From: Siphonodentalium dalli
Taxonomy: Eukaryota > Mollusca > Scaphopoda > Gadilida > Siphonodentaliidae
Reading direction: 5' to 3'
Length of the DNA: 64,000 nt
Assembly: GCA_032622095.1 (NCBI GenBank)
Contig: CP136063.1
Location: 37,670,106-37,734,105, forward strand
The position numbers and the translations under genes were made by a program. Every line of letters starts with the position of its first letter. Position 1 is the first letter of the stretch. This document shows, in pieces, positions 34,316-48,327 of this stretch. Below the pieces are notes generated by a model. That model had not been told where the DNA came from. It worked only from the letters and a program-made list of their open reading frames with translations, and did no database searches.

Positions 34316-37300
34316 TATGCTGTGCAGGTTCTCATATTATCTGCCAGTCATACGCGGGGGAGGTTCTCATATGAATATATTATCTGCCAGTCATACGCGG
34401 TGGAGGTTCATATTATCCGCCGGTCATACGCGAGGGAAGTTCCCATATTATCCTCCGGTCATACACGCGGGAGGTTCTCATATGAACATATTATCAGCCG
34501 ATCATACGCGGTGGAGGTTCATATTATCCACCGGTCATACGAGAGGGAGGTTCTCATATTATCCTCCAGTCATACGTTGGGGAAGTTCTCATATGAACAT
34601 ATTATCCGCCGGTGATACGCAAGGGAGATTCTCATATTATCCACCATCATACGCGAGGGAGGTTCTCATATTATCCTCCGGTCATACGTAGGGGAGGTTC
34701 TCATATGAACATATTATCTGCCGGTAATACGCGGCGGAGATTCATATTATCCGCTGGTCATACGCGAGGGAGGTTCTCATATTATCCTCCGGTCATACGT
34801 GGGGGAGGTTCTGATATGAACATATTATCCGCCGGTCAAACGCGGTGGAGGTTCATCTTATCCACTGGTCATACGTAGGGGAGGTTCTCATATGAGCATA
34901 TTATCCGCCGGTCATATGCGAGGGAGGTTCTCATATTATCCTCCGGTCATACGTGGAGGAGGTTCTGATATGAACATATTATCCGCCGGACATACGCGGT
35001 GGAGGTTCATATTATCCACCGGTCTTACGTAGGGGAGGTTCTCATATGAGCATATTATCCGCCGGTCATATGCGAGGGAGGTTCTCATATTATCCTCAGG
35101 TCATACGTTGGGGAGGTTCTGATATGAACATATTATCCACCGGTCATACGCGGGGGAGGTTCTGATAGGAACATATTATCCGCCGGTCATACGCGGTGGA
35201 GGTTCATATTATCCACCGGTCATACGCGAGGGAAGTTCTCATATTATCCTCCGGTCATACGTTGGGGAGGTTCTCATATGAACATATTATCCGCCGGTCA
35301 TACGCGAGGGAGGTTCTCATATTATCCACAGGTCATACGCGAGGGAGGTTCTCATATTATCCTCCGGTCATACGTAGGGGAGGTTCTCATATGAACATAT
35401 TATCCGCCGGTAATATGCGGTGGAGGTTCATATTATCCGGCGGTCATACGCGAGGGAGGTTATCATATTATCCTCCGGTCATACGTGATGGAGGTTCTGA
35501 TATGAACATATTATCTGCCGGTCATACGCGGTGGAGGTTCATATTATCCGCCGGTCATACGTAGGGGAGGTTCTCATATGAACATATTATCCGCCGGTCA
35601 TACGCGGATGAGGTTCTCATACGAACATAATATCCGCCGGTCATACGCGAGGGAGGTTCTCATATTATACTCCAGTCATACATGGGGGATGTTCTCATAT
35701 TATCCTCCGGTCATATGTGGGGGAGGTTCTCATATGAACATATTATCCAACGGTCATAAACGGTGGAGGTTCTCATATGAACATATTATCCACCGGTGAT
35801 ACGCGAGGGAGGTTCTCATATTATCCACCGGTCATACGCGAGGGAGGTTCTTATATGAACATATTATCCACCGGTCATAAGCGGTGAAGGTTCTCATATG
35901 AACATATTATCCACCGGTCATACGCGAGGGAGGTTCTCATATTATCATCAAGTCATATGTGGGGGAGGTTATCATATTATCCTCCGGTCATACGTTGGGG
36001 AGGTTCTCATATTATCCTCCGGTCATATGTGGGGGAGGTTCTCATATGAACATATTATCCAACGGTCATAAACGGTGGACGTTCTCATAGTATCCTCCGG
36101 TCATACGTGGGGGGGGTTCTGATATGAACATATTATCATCCAGTCATATGTGGGGGAGGTTCTCATATTTTCCTCCAGTCATACGTTGGGGAGGTTCTCA
36201 TATTATCCTCCGGTCATATGTGGGGGAGGTTCTCATATGAACATATTATCGAACGGTCATAAACGGTGGAGGTTCTCATATTATCCTCCGGTCATACGTG
36301 GGGGAGGTTCTGATATGAACATATTATCGGCCGGTGATACGCGGGGGAGGTTCTGATATGAACATATTATCCGCCAGTCATACGCGGTGGAGATTCATAT
36401 TATCCACCGGTCATACGCGAGGGAGGTTCTCATATTATCCTCCGGTCATACGTTGGGGAGGTTCTCATATGAACATATTATCCGCCGGTCATACGCGAGG
36501 GAGGTTCTCATATTATCCACCGGTCATACGCGAGGGAGGTTCTCATATTATCCTCCGGTCATACGTAGGGGAGGTTCTCATATGAACATATTATCCGCCG
36601 ATAATACGCAGTGGAGGTTCATATTATCCGCCGGTCATACGCGAGGGAGTTTATCATATTATCCTCCGGTCATACGTGATGGAGGTTCTGATATGAACAT
36701 ATTATCTGCCGGTCATACGCGGTGGAGGTTCATATTATCCACCGGTCATACGTAGAGGAGGTTCTCATATGAACATATTATCCGCCGGTCATACGCGGAG
36801 GAGGTTCTCATATGAACATATTATCCGCCGGTCATATGCGAGGTAGGTTCTCATATTATCCACCGGTCATACGCGAGGGAGGTTCTCATATTATCCTCCA
36901 GTCATACTTGGGGGAGGTTCTCATATTATCCTCCGGTCATATGTGGGGGAGGTTCTCATATGAACATATTATCCACCGGTCATAAGCGGTGGAGGTTCTC
37001 ATATGAACATATTATCCACCGGTCATACGCGAGGGAGGTTCTCATATTATCCACCGGTCATACGCGAGGGAGGTTCTCATATTATCCTCCGGTCATACGT
37101 AGGGGAGGTTCTCATATGAACATATTATCCGCCGGTAATATGCGGTGGAGGTTCATATTATCCGGCGGTCATACGCGAGGGAGGTTATCATATTATCCTC
37201 CGGTCATACGTGATGGAGGTTCTGATATGAACATATTATCTGCCGGTCATACGCGGTGGAGGTTCATATTATCCACCGGTCATACGTAGGGGAGGTTCTC

Positions 37301-40300
37301 ATATGAACATATTATCCGCCGGTCATACGCGGATGAGGTTCTCATATGAACATAATATCCGCCGGTCATACGCGAGGGAGGTTCTCATATTATACTCCAG
37401 TCATACATGGGGGATGTTCTCATATTATCCTCCGGTCATATGTGGGGGAGGTTCTCATATGAACATATTATCCAACGGTCATAAACGGTGGAGGTTCTCA
37501 TATGAACATATTATCCACCGGTGATACGCGAGGGAGGTTCTCATATTATCCACCGGTCATACGCGAGGGAGGTTATCATATTATCATCCAGTCATACATG
37601 GGGGAGGTTCTCATAATATCCTCCGATCATACGTGGGGGAGGTTCTGATATGAACATATTATCGGCTGGTGATACGCGGGGGAGGTTCTGATATGAACAT
37701 ATTATCCGCCAGTCATACGCGGTGGAGATTCATATTATCCACCGGTCATACGCGAGGGAGGTTCTCATATTATCCTCCGGTCATACGTTGGGGGGGTTCT
37801 CATATGAACATATTATCGAACGGTCATAAACGGTGGATGTTCTCATATTATCCTCCGGTCATACGTGGGGGAGGTTCTGATATGAACATATTATCGGCTG
37901 GTGATACGCGGGGGAGGTTCTGATATGAACATATTATCCGCCAGTCATACGCGGTGGAGATTCATATTATCCACCGGTCATACGCGAGGGAGGTTCTCAT
38001 ATTATCCTCCGGTCATACGTTGGGGGGGTTCTCATATGAACATATTATCCGCCGGTCATACGCGAAGGAGGTTCTCATATTATCCACCGGTCATACGCGA
38101 GGGAGGTTCTCATATTATACTCCGGTCATACGTAGGGGAGGTTCTCATATGAACATATTATCCGCCGATAATACGCGGTGGAGGTTCATATTATCCGCCG
38201 GTCATACGCGAGGGAGGTTATCATATTATCCTCCGGTCATACGTGATGGAGGTTCTGATATGAACATATTATCTGCCGGTCATACGCGGTGGAGGTTCAT
38301 ATTATCCACCGGTCATACGTAGAGGAGGTTCTCATATGAACATATTATCCGCCGGTCATACGCGGAGGAGGTTCTCATATGAACATATTATCCGCCGGTC
38401 ATATGCGAGGTAGGTTCTCATATTATCCACCGGTCATACGCGAGGGAGGTTCTCATATTAGCCTCCAGTCATACATGGGGGAGGTTCTCATATTATCCTC
38501 CGGTCATATGTGTGGGAGGTTCTCATATGGACATATTATCCACCGGTCATAAGCGGTGGAGGTTCTCATATGAACATATTATCCACCGGTCATACGCGAG
38601 GGAGGTTCTCATATTATCCTCCAGTCATACATGGGGGAGGTTCTCATATTATCCTCCGGTCATATGTGGGAGAGGTTCTCATATGAACATATTATCCACC
38701 GGTCATAAGCGGTGGAGGTTCTCATATGAACATATTATCCGCCGGTCATATGCGAGGGAGGTTCTCATATTATCCACCGGTCATACGCGAGGGAGGTTCT
38801 CATCTTATCCTCCAGTCATACATGGGGGAGGTTCTCATATTATCCTCCGGTCATACGTGGGGGAGGTTCTCATATGAACATATTATCCACCGGTCATAAG
38901 CGGTGGAGGTTCTCATATGAACATATTATCCACCGGTCATACACGAGGGAGGTTCTTATATTATCCTCCAGTCATACGTTGGGGAGTTTCTCATATGAAA
39001 ATATTATCCGCCGGTCATACACGGGGGAGGTTCTCATATGAACATATTATCCGCCGGTCAAACGCGGGGGAGGTTCTCATATTACCCGCCGGTCATACGC
39101 TGTGGAGGTTTATATTATCCGATGGTCATACGCAAGGGAGGTTCTCATATTAACTGCGGTCATTCGCGGGGGGGGGGGAGTTCTCATATTATCTGCCGGT
39201 CATATGCGGGGGAGGTTCTCATATGACAATATTATCCTCCGGTCATACGTGATGGAGGTTCTGATATGAACATATTATCTGCCGGTCATACGCGGTGGAG
39301 GTTCATATTATCCACCAGTCATACGTAGGGGAGGTTCTCATATGAACATATTATCCGCCGGTCATACGCGGAGGAGGTTCTCATATGAACATAATATCCG
39401 CCGGTCATACGTGAGGGAGGTTCTCATATTATCCTCCAGTCATACATGGGGGATGTTCTCATGTTATCCTCCGGTCATATGTGGGGGAGGTTCTCATATG
39501 AACATATTATCCAAAGGTCATAAACGGTGGAGGTTCTCATATGAACATATTATCCACCCGTGATACGCGAGGGAGGTTGTCATATTATCCACCGGTCATA
39601 CGCGAGGGAGGTTATCATATTATCCTCCAGTCATACATGGGGGAGGTTCTCATATTATCCTCCGGTCATACGTGGGGGAGGTTCTGATATGAACATATTA
39701 TCGGCTGGTGATACGCGGGGGAGTTTCTGATATGAACATATTATCCGCCAGTCATACGCGGTGGAGATGCATATTATCCACCAGTCATACGCGGTGGAGG
39801 TTCATATTATCCACCGGTCATACGCGAGGGAGGTTCTCATATTATCCTCCGGTCATACGTTGGGGGGGTTCTCATATGAACATATTATCCGCCGGTCATA
39901 CGCGAAGGAGGTTCTCATATTATCCACCGGTCATACGCGAGGGAGTTTCTCATATTATCCTCCGGTCATACGTAGGGGAGGTTCTCATATGAACATATTA
40001 TCCGCCGATAATACGCGGTGGAGGTTCATATTATCCGCCGGTCATACGCGAGGGAGGTTATCATATTATCCTCCGGTCATACGTGATGGAGGTTCTGATA
40101 TGAACATATTATCTGCCGGTCATACGCGGTGGAGGTTCATATTATCCACCGGTCATACGTAGAGGAGGTTCTCATATGAACATATTATCCGCCGGTCATA
40201 CGCGGAGGAGGTTCTCATATGAACATATTATCCGCCGGTCATATGCGAGGTAGGTTCTCATATTATCCACCGGTCATACGCGAGGGAGGTTCTCATATTA

Positions 40301-43300
40301 TCCTCCAGTCATACATGGGGGAGGTTCTCATATTATCCTCCGGTCATACGTGGGGGAGGTTCTCATATGAACATATTATCCACCGGTCATAAGCGGTGGA
40401 GGTTCTCATATGAACATATTATCCACCGGTCATACGCGAGGGAGGTTCTTATATTATCCTCCAGTCATACATGGGGGAGGTTCTCATATTATCCTCCGGT
40501 CATATGTGGGGGAGGTTCTCATATGAACATATTAATCACCGGTCATAAGCGGTGGAGGTTCTCATATGAACATATTATCCGCCGGTCATATGCGAGGGAG
40601 GTTCTCATATTATCCACCGGTCATACGCGAGGGAGGTTCTCATCTTATCCTCCAGTCATACATGGGGGAGGTTCTCATATTATCCTCCGGTCATACGTGG
40701 GGGAGGTTCTCATATGAACATATTATCCACCGGTCATAAGCGGTGGAGGTTCTCATATGAACATATTATCCACCGGTCATACACGAGGGAGGTTCTTATA
40801 TTATCCTCCAGTCATACGTTGGGGAGTTTCTCATATGAACATATTATCCGCCGGTCATACACGGGGGAGGTTCTCATATGAACATATTATCCGCCGGTCA
40901 AACGCGGGGGAGGTTCTCATATTACCCGCCGGTCATACGCTGTGGAGGTTTATATTATCCGATGGTCATACGCAAGGGAGGTTCTCATATTAACTGCGGT
41001 CATTCGCGGGGGGGGGGGAGTTCTCATATTATCTGCCGGTCATATGCGGGGGAGGTTCTCATATGACAATATTATCCTCCGGTCATACGTGATGGAGGTT
41101 CTGATATGAACATATTATCTGCCGGTCATACGCGGTGGAGGTTCATATTATCCACCGGTCATACGTAGGGGAGGTTCTCATATGAACATATTATCCGCCG
41201 GTCATACGCGGAGGAGGTTCTCATATGAACATAATATCCGCCGGTCATACGTGAGGGAGGTTCTCATATTATCCTCCAGTCATACATGGGGGATGTTCTC
41301 ATGTTATCCTCCGGTCATATGTGGGGGAGGTTCTCATATGAACATATTATCCAACAGTCATAAACGGTGGAGGTTCTCATATGAACATATTATCCACCGG
41401 TGATACGCGAGGGAGGTTGTCATATTATCCACCGGTCATACGCGAGGGAGGTTCTCATATTATCCTCCAGTCATACATGGGGGAGGTTCTCATAATATCC
41501 TCCGGTCATACGTGGGGGAGGTTCTTATATGAACATATTATCCACCGGTCATAAGCGGTGGAGGTTCTCATATGAACATATTATCCACCGGTCATACGCG
41601 AGGGAGGTTCTCATATTATCATCAAGTCATATGTGGGGGAGGTTCTCATATTATCCTCCGGTCATACGTTGGGGAGGTTCTCATATTATCCTCCGGTCAT
41701 ATGTGGGGGAGGTTCTCATATGAACATATTATCCAACGGTCATAAACGGTGGAGGTTCTCATAGTATCCTCCGGTCATACGTGGGGGAGGTTCTGATATG
41801 AACATATTATCATCCAGTCATATGTGGGGGAGGTTCTCATATTTTCCTCCAGTCATACGTTGGGGAGGTTCTCATATTATCCTCCGGTCATATGTGGGGG
41901 AGGTTCTCATATGAACATATTATCCAACGGTCATAAACGGTGGAGTTTCTCATAGTATCCTCCGGTCATACGTGGGGGAGGTTCTGATATGAACATATTT
42001 TCCTCCAGTCATACGCGAGGGAGGTTCTCATATTATCCTCCAGTCATACATGGGGGAGGTTCTCATATTATCCTCCGGTCATACGTGGGGGAGGTTCTGA
42101 TATGAACATATTATCGGTCGGTGATACGCGGGGGAGGTTCTGATATGAACATATTATCCGCCAGTCATACGCGGTGGAGGTTCATATTATCCACCGGTCA
42201 TACGCGAGGGAGGTTCTCATATTATCCTCCGGTCATACGTTGGGGAGGTTCTCATATGAACATATTATCCGCCGGTCATACGCGAGGGAGGTTCTCATAT
42301 TATCCACCGGTCATACGCGAGGGAGGTTCTCATATTATCCTCCGGTCATACGTAGGGGAGGTTCTCATATGAACATATTATCCGCCGATAATACGCGGTG
42401 GAGGTTCATATTATCCGCCGGTCATACGCGAGGGAGGTTATCATATTATCCTCCGGTCATACGTGATGGAGGTTCTGATATGAACATATTATCCGCCGGT
42501 CATACGCGGAGGAGGTTCTCATATGAACATATTATCCGCCGGTCATATGCGAGGTAGGTTCTCATATTATCCACCGGTCATACGCGAAAGAGGTTCTCAT
42601 ATTATCCTCCAGTCATACATGGGGGAGGTTCTCATATTATCCTCCGGTCATATGTGGGGGAGGTTCTCATATGAACATATTATCCACCGGTCATAAGCGG
42701 TGGAGGTTCTCATATGAACATATTATCCACCGGTCATACGCGAGGGAGGTTCTCATATTATCCTCCAGTCATACATGGGGGAGGTTCTCATATTATCCTC
42801 CGATCATATGTGGGGGAGGTTCTCATATGAACATATTATCCACCGGTCATAAGCGGTGGAGGTTCTCATATGAACATATTATCCGCCGGTCATATGCGAG
42901 GGAGGTTCTCATATTATCCACCGGTCATACGCGAGGGAGGTTCTCATCTTATCCTCCAGTCATACATGGGGGAGGTTCTCATATTATTCTCCGGTCATAC
43001 GTGGGGGAGGTTCTCATATGAACATAATATCCACCGGTCATAAGCGGTGGAGGTTCTCATATGAACATATTATCCACCGGTCATACACGAGGGAGGTTCT
43101 TATAGTATCCTCCAGTCATACGTTGGGGAGGTTCTCATATGAACATATTATCCGCCGGTCATACACGGGGGAGGTTCTCATATGAACATATTATCCGCCG
43201 GTCAAACGCGGGGGAGGTTCTCATATTATCCGCCGGTCATACGCTGTGGAGGTTTATATTATCCGATGGTCATACGCAAGGGAGGTTCTCATATTAACTG

Positions 43301-43455
43301 CGGTCATTCGCGGGGGGGGGTTCTCATATTATCTGCCGGTCATACACAAGGGAGGTTCTCATATTATACGCCGGCCATACGCGGGGGAGGTTTGCATATG
43401 AACATATTATCTGCCGATCATACGCGGACGCGGTGGAGGTTCTCATATCATCCTC
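34316..43455 (+). repeat. Long arm: 33/35/43-bp tandem array
   Basis: The basic 35-bp unit is GGTCATACGCGAGGGAGGTT followed by CTCATATTATCCACC. A 43-bp form has an 8-bp insertion (CTCATATGAACATATTATCC). A 33-bp form lacks two bases (GGTTCATATTATCC). Roughly 240 units fit in 9.1 kb. Higher-order duplications are visible: 36,334 with 37,901 (1,567 bp), 35,578 with 37,303 (1,725 bp), 38,917 with 40,757 (1,840 bp). Because 35 is not a multiple of 3 and the unit lacks stops, spurious frames of 60-137 codons appear throughout. These are not genes. Confidence 0.9.
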
Positions 43456-43465
43456 ATTTGATTTG

Positions 43466-44235
43466 AGGTAATATGAGAACCTCCCTCGCGTATGACTGGC
43501 GGATAATATGAACCTCCACCATGTATGACCGGCGGATAATATGTTCATATGAGAACATCCCCTACATATGACCGGAGGTTAATATGAGAACCTCCCTCGC
43601 GTATGACTGGTGGATAATATGAGAACCTCCCTCGCGTATGACCGGCGGATAATATGTTCATATGAGAACCTCCCCCGCGTATGACCGGCGGATAATATGT
43701 TCATATGAGAACCTCCCTCGCGTATGACCAGCAGATAATATGTTCATATGAGAACCTCCCCCGCGTATGATCGGCGGATAATATGTTCATATGAGAACCT
43801 CCCTCGCGTATGACCAGCAGATAATATGTTCATATGAGAACCTCCCCAACGTATGACCGGAGGATAATATGACAACCTCCCTCGCGTATGACCGGTGGAT
43901 AATATGTTCATATGAGAACCTCCACCGCTTATGACCGGTGGATAATATGTTCATATGAGAACCTCCCCACGTATGACCGGAGGGTAACATGAGAACCTCC
44001 CTCGCGTATGACCGGTGGATAATATGAACCTCAATCGCGTATGACCGGCGGATAATATGTTCATATCAGAACCTCCCCCGCGTATGCCCGGATGATAATA
44101 TGAGAACTTCCCTCGCGTATGACCGGCGGATAATATGAACCTCCACCGCGTATGACCAGCACATAATATATTCATATGAGAACCTCCCCTGCGTATGACT
44201 GGCAGATAATATGAGAACCTAGCGCGCCACCGCAT
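43466..44235 (-). repeat. Short arm: the same array in reverse orientation
   Basis: Units read GGATAATATGAGAACCTCCC then TCGCGTATGACC, the reverse complement of the long-arm unit. About 20 units. The turn-over point is an AT-rich 10-20-bp spacer (tcctcatttgatttgagg) at about 43,448-43,467. Confidence 0.9.
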
Positions 44236-44394
44236 ATGAATGGCGGACACATAAGTTTAAGTATATAAACACTATTTGAATTGAATATTCTTTTGAATAG
44301 TCTTAACATTGACATATTCATTCGTTCAAACCAGTTGATCTATTTTGTAACTTGGCTTTTAGTCACATATATTTGAATCTGTTTGTTTGAATAT

Positions 44395-45130
44395 ATGTAT
44401 ACATGTATGTTTATTTTGAATATTCTCAGTAGATAATTATTTGGTGTCTTGCAAAAGAAATCAGAATTAATTTTGTTTACGTATTGGTTGAGAGATAACT
44501 ATAAAACAGTTCAGAGTGACTCCCCTTATCACAGATGCATGCTGGCTGTGAAAGACCGATCGGTTTATATTAGTCTATTATAGATCGGTAAGCGGTTCAC
44601 CCATACCTGTTTAAGATATCTGATTGACAATGGTTATACGGTTCAATCCCATTAGTGCCCACATATAACAATATAATTCAATCATTGCGATTAATCGCAA
44701 ACCTTTGTGACAAATCGCCAAGTACGGTAGTTGGCGATTTATCAGAAATATGTTTTCGATTTGTCGCAAAGTTGTTTTAACTATGAATGTTCTCCGTAAA
44801 TAATTATATGGTGCCTTGATAAAAAAAAACAGAATTAATTTTGTTTTGTTTTTGAAGTATTGGTTCATCGATAATAATAGAACCGTTTAGAGTGACTCCC
44901 CTTATCCCAGATACATGCTGGCTGTGAAAGGACGATTGGTCTATTTTAACCTGATCGGGCTATTGTGATAAATCTCAAAGTATAATCACCAAGTAGTTAC
45001 ATGTACATGTAATTGAGAGTTATCATAAAGATGTTTGAGATGTATCGCAAACGTTTGGGAGTTATCGTAAAGGTGTTTGTGATTTTTCGAAAAAGTTGTT
45101 TCTCAGTAAATAATATCCAAAAGAGATCAG
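44395..45130. repeat. Direct repeat, ~165 bp, two and a half copies
   Basis: ggtgtcttgcaaaagaaatc ... gtgactccccttatcacaga ... gctggctgtgaaagaccgat (44,430-44,570) recurs at 44,800-44,950. A third partial copy (tctcagtaaataatatcca) lies near 45,100. Between the copies, tttgtgacaaatcgcc/ggcgatttatc words form small inverted repeats. Non-coding. Confidence 0.6.
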
Positions 45131-45590
45131 AATTATTTTTGTTTTAAAGGCACGTGCGGCCTTAATTGTCGAAAATATTCATATTTGTTCCAAACACCGT
45201 AAACAGAAAAACATTAAAACGCATACAGTTCCGTTCATATATACCATGACCATCGCGTAAACAGCATGTTATCATAAAGACCTACTATATTTTACATAAG
45301 CAAGAGCCTGATTGTGTTACAGAAGACAGCACAATGCTACTGGCTAATCACACACAAATGGCATAAACGCTCTTTATTAGTTCCATATCAGGTATTCACC
45401 AACACAAAACGCTCTTTATGTTTACCATCATAATATAAACAAACACCAGAAAAGTTACTTTTTATGCTTCTGTTTACATAACAATGGTCAAACAAATGAC
45501 CATAACATACTGTTTATGCGATATTTCTTATTTGTATACGGACAAAGTCTATCTACATTTTGATGTTCTTTCTGTTTGTGGCGGTTTTTG
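45131..45590. other. No recognisable feature
   Basis: AT-rich. The word aacgctctttat is present twice (45,366 and 45,407). No gene is seen. Confidence 0.4.
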
Positions 45591-45594
45591 ACGG

Positions 45595-47145
45595 GTGGAG
45601 ATATTTTCACAGGATACCCAACGCCAAGGCCAACCGTGTCTTTAAGTATTGGCCACATTTATGACCACACAGTCACCCCTTGTATACCTATTGACTTCAC
45701 CATTGGCCAAAGGTCACTCCGTATACCTAGTCGCCACACCCTTGGCCATATAGCCACTCAAGATAGACATATAGACCACACTCATAACCAAGTTGGGGTC
45801 ACTCCCAAGTATATATATATATATATATACATACCCCACTAATGACCATCCAGCCCTTATATATATACAAATATCCCGCACACTCGGCCATTCATATACT
45901 CCAGGCTTGACTATACACCTCACCCATGACAATCATAAACAACATTTATGACCACACAGTCACCCCTTGTATACCTATTCACTTCACCATTGGCCAAAGG
46001 TCACTCCCTGTATACCTAGTTGCCACACCCTTGGCCATATAGCCACTCAAAATATCCATATACACCACACTCATAACCATGTTGGAGTCACTCCCAGTAT
46101 ATATACTTTCTGAAAAAAAAACAAGATAGCGGATAAGAACCTAATATTGATTTCATATTAGGTCACCGACCTAATATGGGTTCATATACTGTCACTATAT
46201 ATCGACGCTGATTGGCTAATTGCAAGAGCTGACATAATAAATATATATATAAAGATATACACATACACCACACCCATAACCATAGAGTCACTGCAAGTAT
46301 ATATATGTACACCCCACCAATGGCCGTACAGCCCTTCTATATACCAATACCACACACACCCGGTCATTCATACACTACATGCTTAAATATACACCTCACA
46401 CATGACAATCAGACACAAAATTTACTACCATACAGTCACTCCTTGTATCCCTATTCACTCCCCGTATACCTAGTCTCCACATACATGGCCATATAGCCAC
46501 TCAAGATATACATACCGTGTATACACCACACCCATAACCATAGATTCACTCCAAGTATATACCCCGACAATGGTCATACAGCCCTTCTATATATACCAAT
46601 ACCCCACACTCTCGGCCATTCATACACTCCATGCTTGAATATATACACATAACCCATGACAATCATACACCAAATGTATCTCTATACAGTCACTCCGTGT
46701 ATACCTATTCACTCCACAATTTGGTCATATGGCCACTCCATGTATTCATGTACCGATTAAGGTCCCATTTGCCACACCCATGACGATACAGCCCTTCAAT
46801 ATATACTTATTCCCTTACGCACGGTCAGTCATGCACTCCAGACTGGCGTATACACCTCACCCATGACAATACAGCCCACAATGTACACCTGTGCATCCCA
46901 GACATGACCATTCAATCACCATATACACACATAGACAACACAGATAACTGTGTAGCTACTCTTGTTTTACACATACACCACATCAATGGCCATATATCCA
47001 CTCCATGTATATGTATACATATCCACCTCGCACATGACCACTCCTTATATTCCATGCATCTCACTGTGAACCCTACACCCATTACCATATAGCCACTCCT
47101 TGTATAACTATTCACCTCACAGCAGTCACTCCCTGGCTACCATTT
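45595..47145. repeat. Degenerate CA/TA-rich tandem repeat, ~1.5 kb
   Basis: Units of about 40-55 bp combine CACCCATGACCATA, AGCCACTCC, TGTATACCTATTCACC and TATATATACA. A ~340-bp segment (45,610-45,840) is repeated at 45,952-46,110. (AT)n stretches occur at 45,811-45,830 and 46,240. Open frames within are composition artefacts. Confidence 0.6.
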
Positions 47146-47860
47146 CGACATACACCATGTATTAAGTCAATCGTTGTTTATGCTAATGTGCGACAGTAGC
47201 CAAATAATATGGTCCCGCTCAGTTCCGTTTCTGCGCATTTCCATTCAAAATATGAGACGTTTTTGGCAAAATTCCACACTGCATCTTTTAAAATGAATGT
47301 ATCATATCTCCGAAGGTACTGGGACAACCAAAATAGCACATTAATTTTAGTTGTGAGTTGATTAAGTAATATGGTTAAAAACCAACAGAGTCACAATTTG
47401 CTACACTTTCGGAACAGCAGAGAATAATGTTCGGATATATGTGGAAAATCAACTTTTTTTTTAACCAAATCTGGTTTCCATTTTGTAAGCCATCTTGAGT
47501 TATTTTGTCTACAAAACACATCAGTGTGACACATTTATGACAGAAAAAAAACCCATAAGCACCTTTGATACCAACTATAGGTACATTTTACTTGAAAAAA
47601 ATGGTCCAGACCTGAAAAGTGAATTTTTGCCGATTTTGATGCCAAATCTGTGATAGATAAATCCAATAATTATATTATGTCAGTGGTTAAAATAGTAGCA
47701 ACTAATCAAGGAAATGTTATTATTCAATGTATATAAGACAGCATAGTCAATTTTGTTCGTCAGCCACAACTTGCGTTATGATCATCGATGCTATTGAAAT
47801 ATGGGTTGGTCTTTTAAAAACGATCGCAATGACACCTTCCAACCGCAGAAACTATCCATC
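47146..47860. other. No recognisable feature
   Basis: Anonymous AT-rich DNA between the tandem repeat and the LINE target sequence. Confidence 0.4.
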
Positions 47861-47939
47861 CCTATATAACATACACTATGTGATGTGTTAGCATGTGTAA
47901 AAATGTACACAAACCTCAAATATGCAATCCACAAAACGG

Positions 47940-48327
47940 CAGATCTATCTCAGATCACTATGCGGTAATAGCATATTTGAAATACGAGTATAGCAGTAAT
48001 GGTCCATTTTCTCGATTGGTCAGAAACTACGAAAAAGGCAATTATAAACAAGCAATGGAACTCATCCGCGACCCAGAATGGTTACGCTCAATTGAAATAG
48101 CTCCTAATATTGACACAGCGACTGAAATTTTTACTTCGAAATTCCTTGAAATTATGGATCAAACTGTTCCTCAATCTAAAATATTGATCAGGCCCAAAGA
48201 CAAACATTGGTTCACATCAGAATTACGATCGATGATTCGAAGAAGAGACAGGCTACGTAAGATTGCGATAAAATCCAAAAAGGACATAGACTGGGCGAAA
48301 TTCAAAAAAGTTCGAAACACGATATGA
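47940..48327 (+). pseudogene. LINE ORF2: end of endonuclease and linker
   Basis: The frame carries GRSISDHYAVIAYLKYEY, the terminal S-D-H box of APE-type endonucleases. A basic linker follows with DKHWFTSELRSMIRRRDRLR, the usual (P)W...L......RD.L segment before RT. The frame ends at 48,327 and overlaps the RT frame, which lies one base off, so one frameshift separates them. The ATG at 47,893 belongs to the flanking target sequence, not to the element. Confidence 0.75.

Larger units (their letters stand above)
34187..44364. mobile_element. 10.2-kb foldback-like element built from a minisatellite
   Basis: Unique outer ends of about 150 bp are inverted copies of each other: GACTAAAAGCCACGTTACAA from 34,187 inward, and its counterpart ending TGGCTTTTAGTC at 44,364. 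Shared words include agatcaactggtttgaacga, gactattcaaaagaatattc and ttatgtgtc.gccattcata. Between them lie only 33/35/43-bp repeats. Repeat orientation is uniform from about 34,316 to 43,455, then reversed from 43,466 to 44,235. The whole is thus an asymmetric inverted repeat whose arms are made of short tandem units, the hallmark of FB (Drosophila) and TU (sea urchin) foldback transposons. No protein-coding gene is inside. Target duplication is not evident. Confidence 0.7.

Noticed and set aside
34316-43455. CRISPR-like regular repeats
   Set aside because: The units are head-to-tail without unique spacers, of three lengths, in a eukaryotic context without cas genes.
34235-43990. Dozens of open frames of 60-137 codons with repeated NILSAGHTR / SYYPPVIR words
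   Set aside because: They are read-through of a stop-free 35/43-bp tandem repeat in all three frames. The same words appear in rotated frames and on both arms.
44630-44660. B-box-like GGTTCAATCCC suggesting a tRNA or SINE
   Set aside because: No matching A box or cloverleaf arms at the right distance.
45576-47115. Frames rich in His/Tyr/Ile on both strands
   Set aside because: They follow from the CA/TA-rich tandem repeat.
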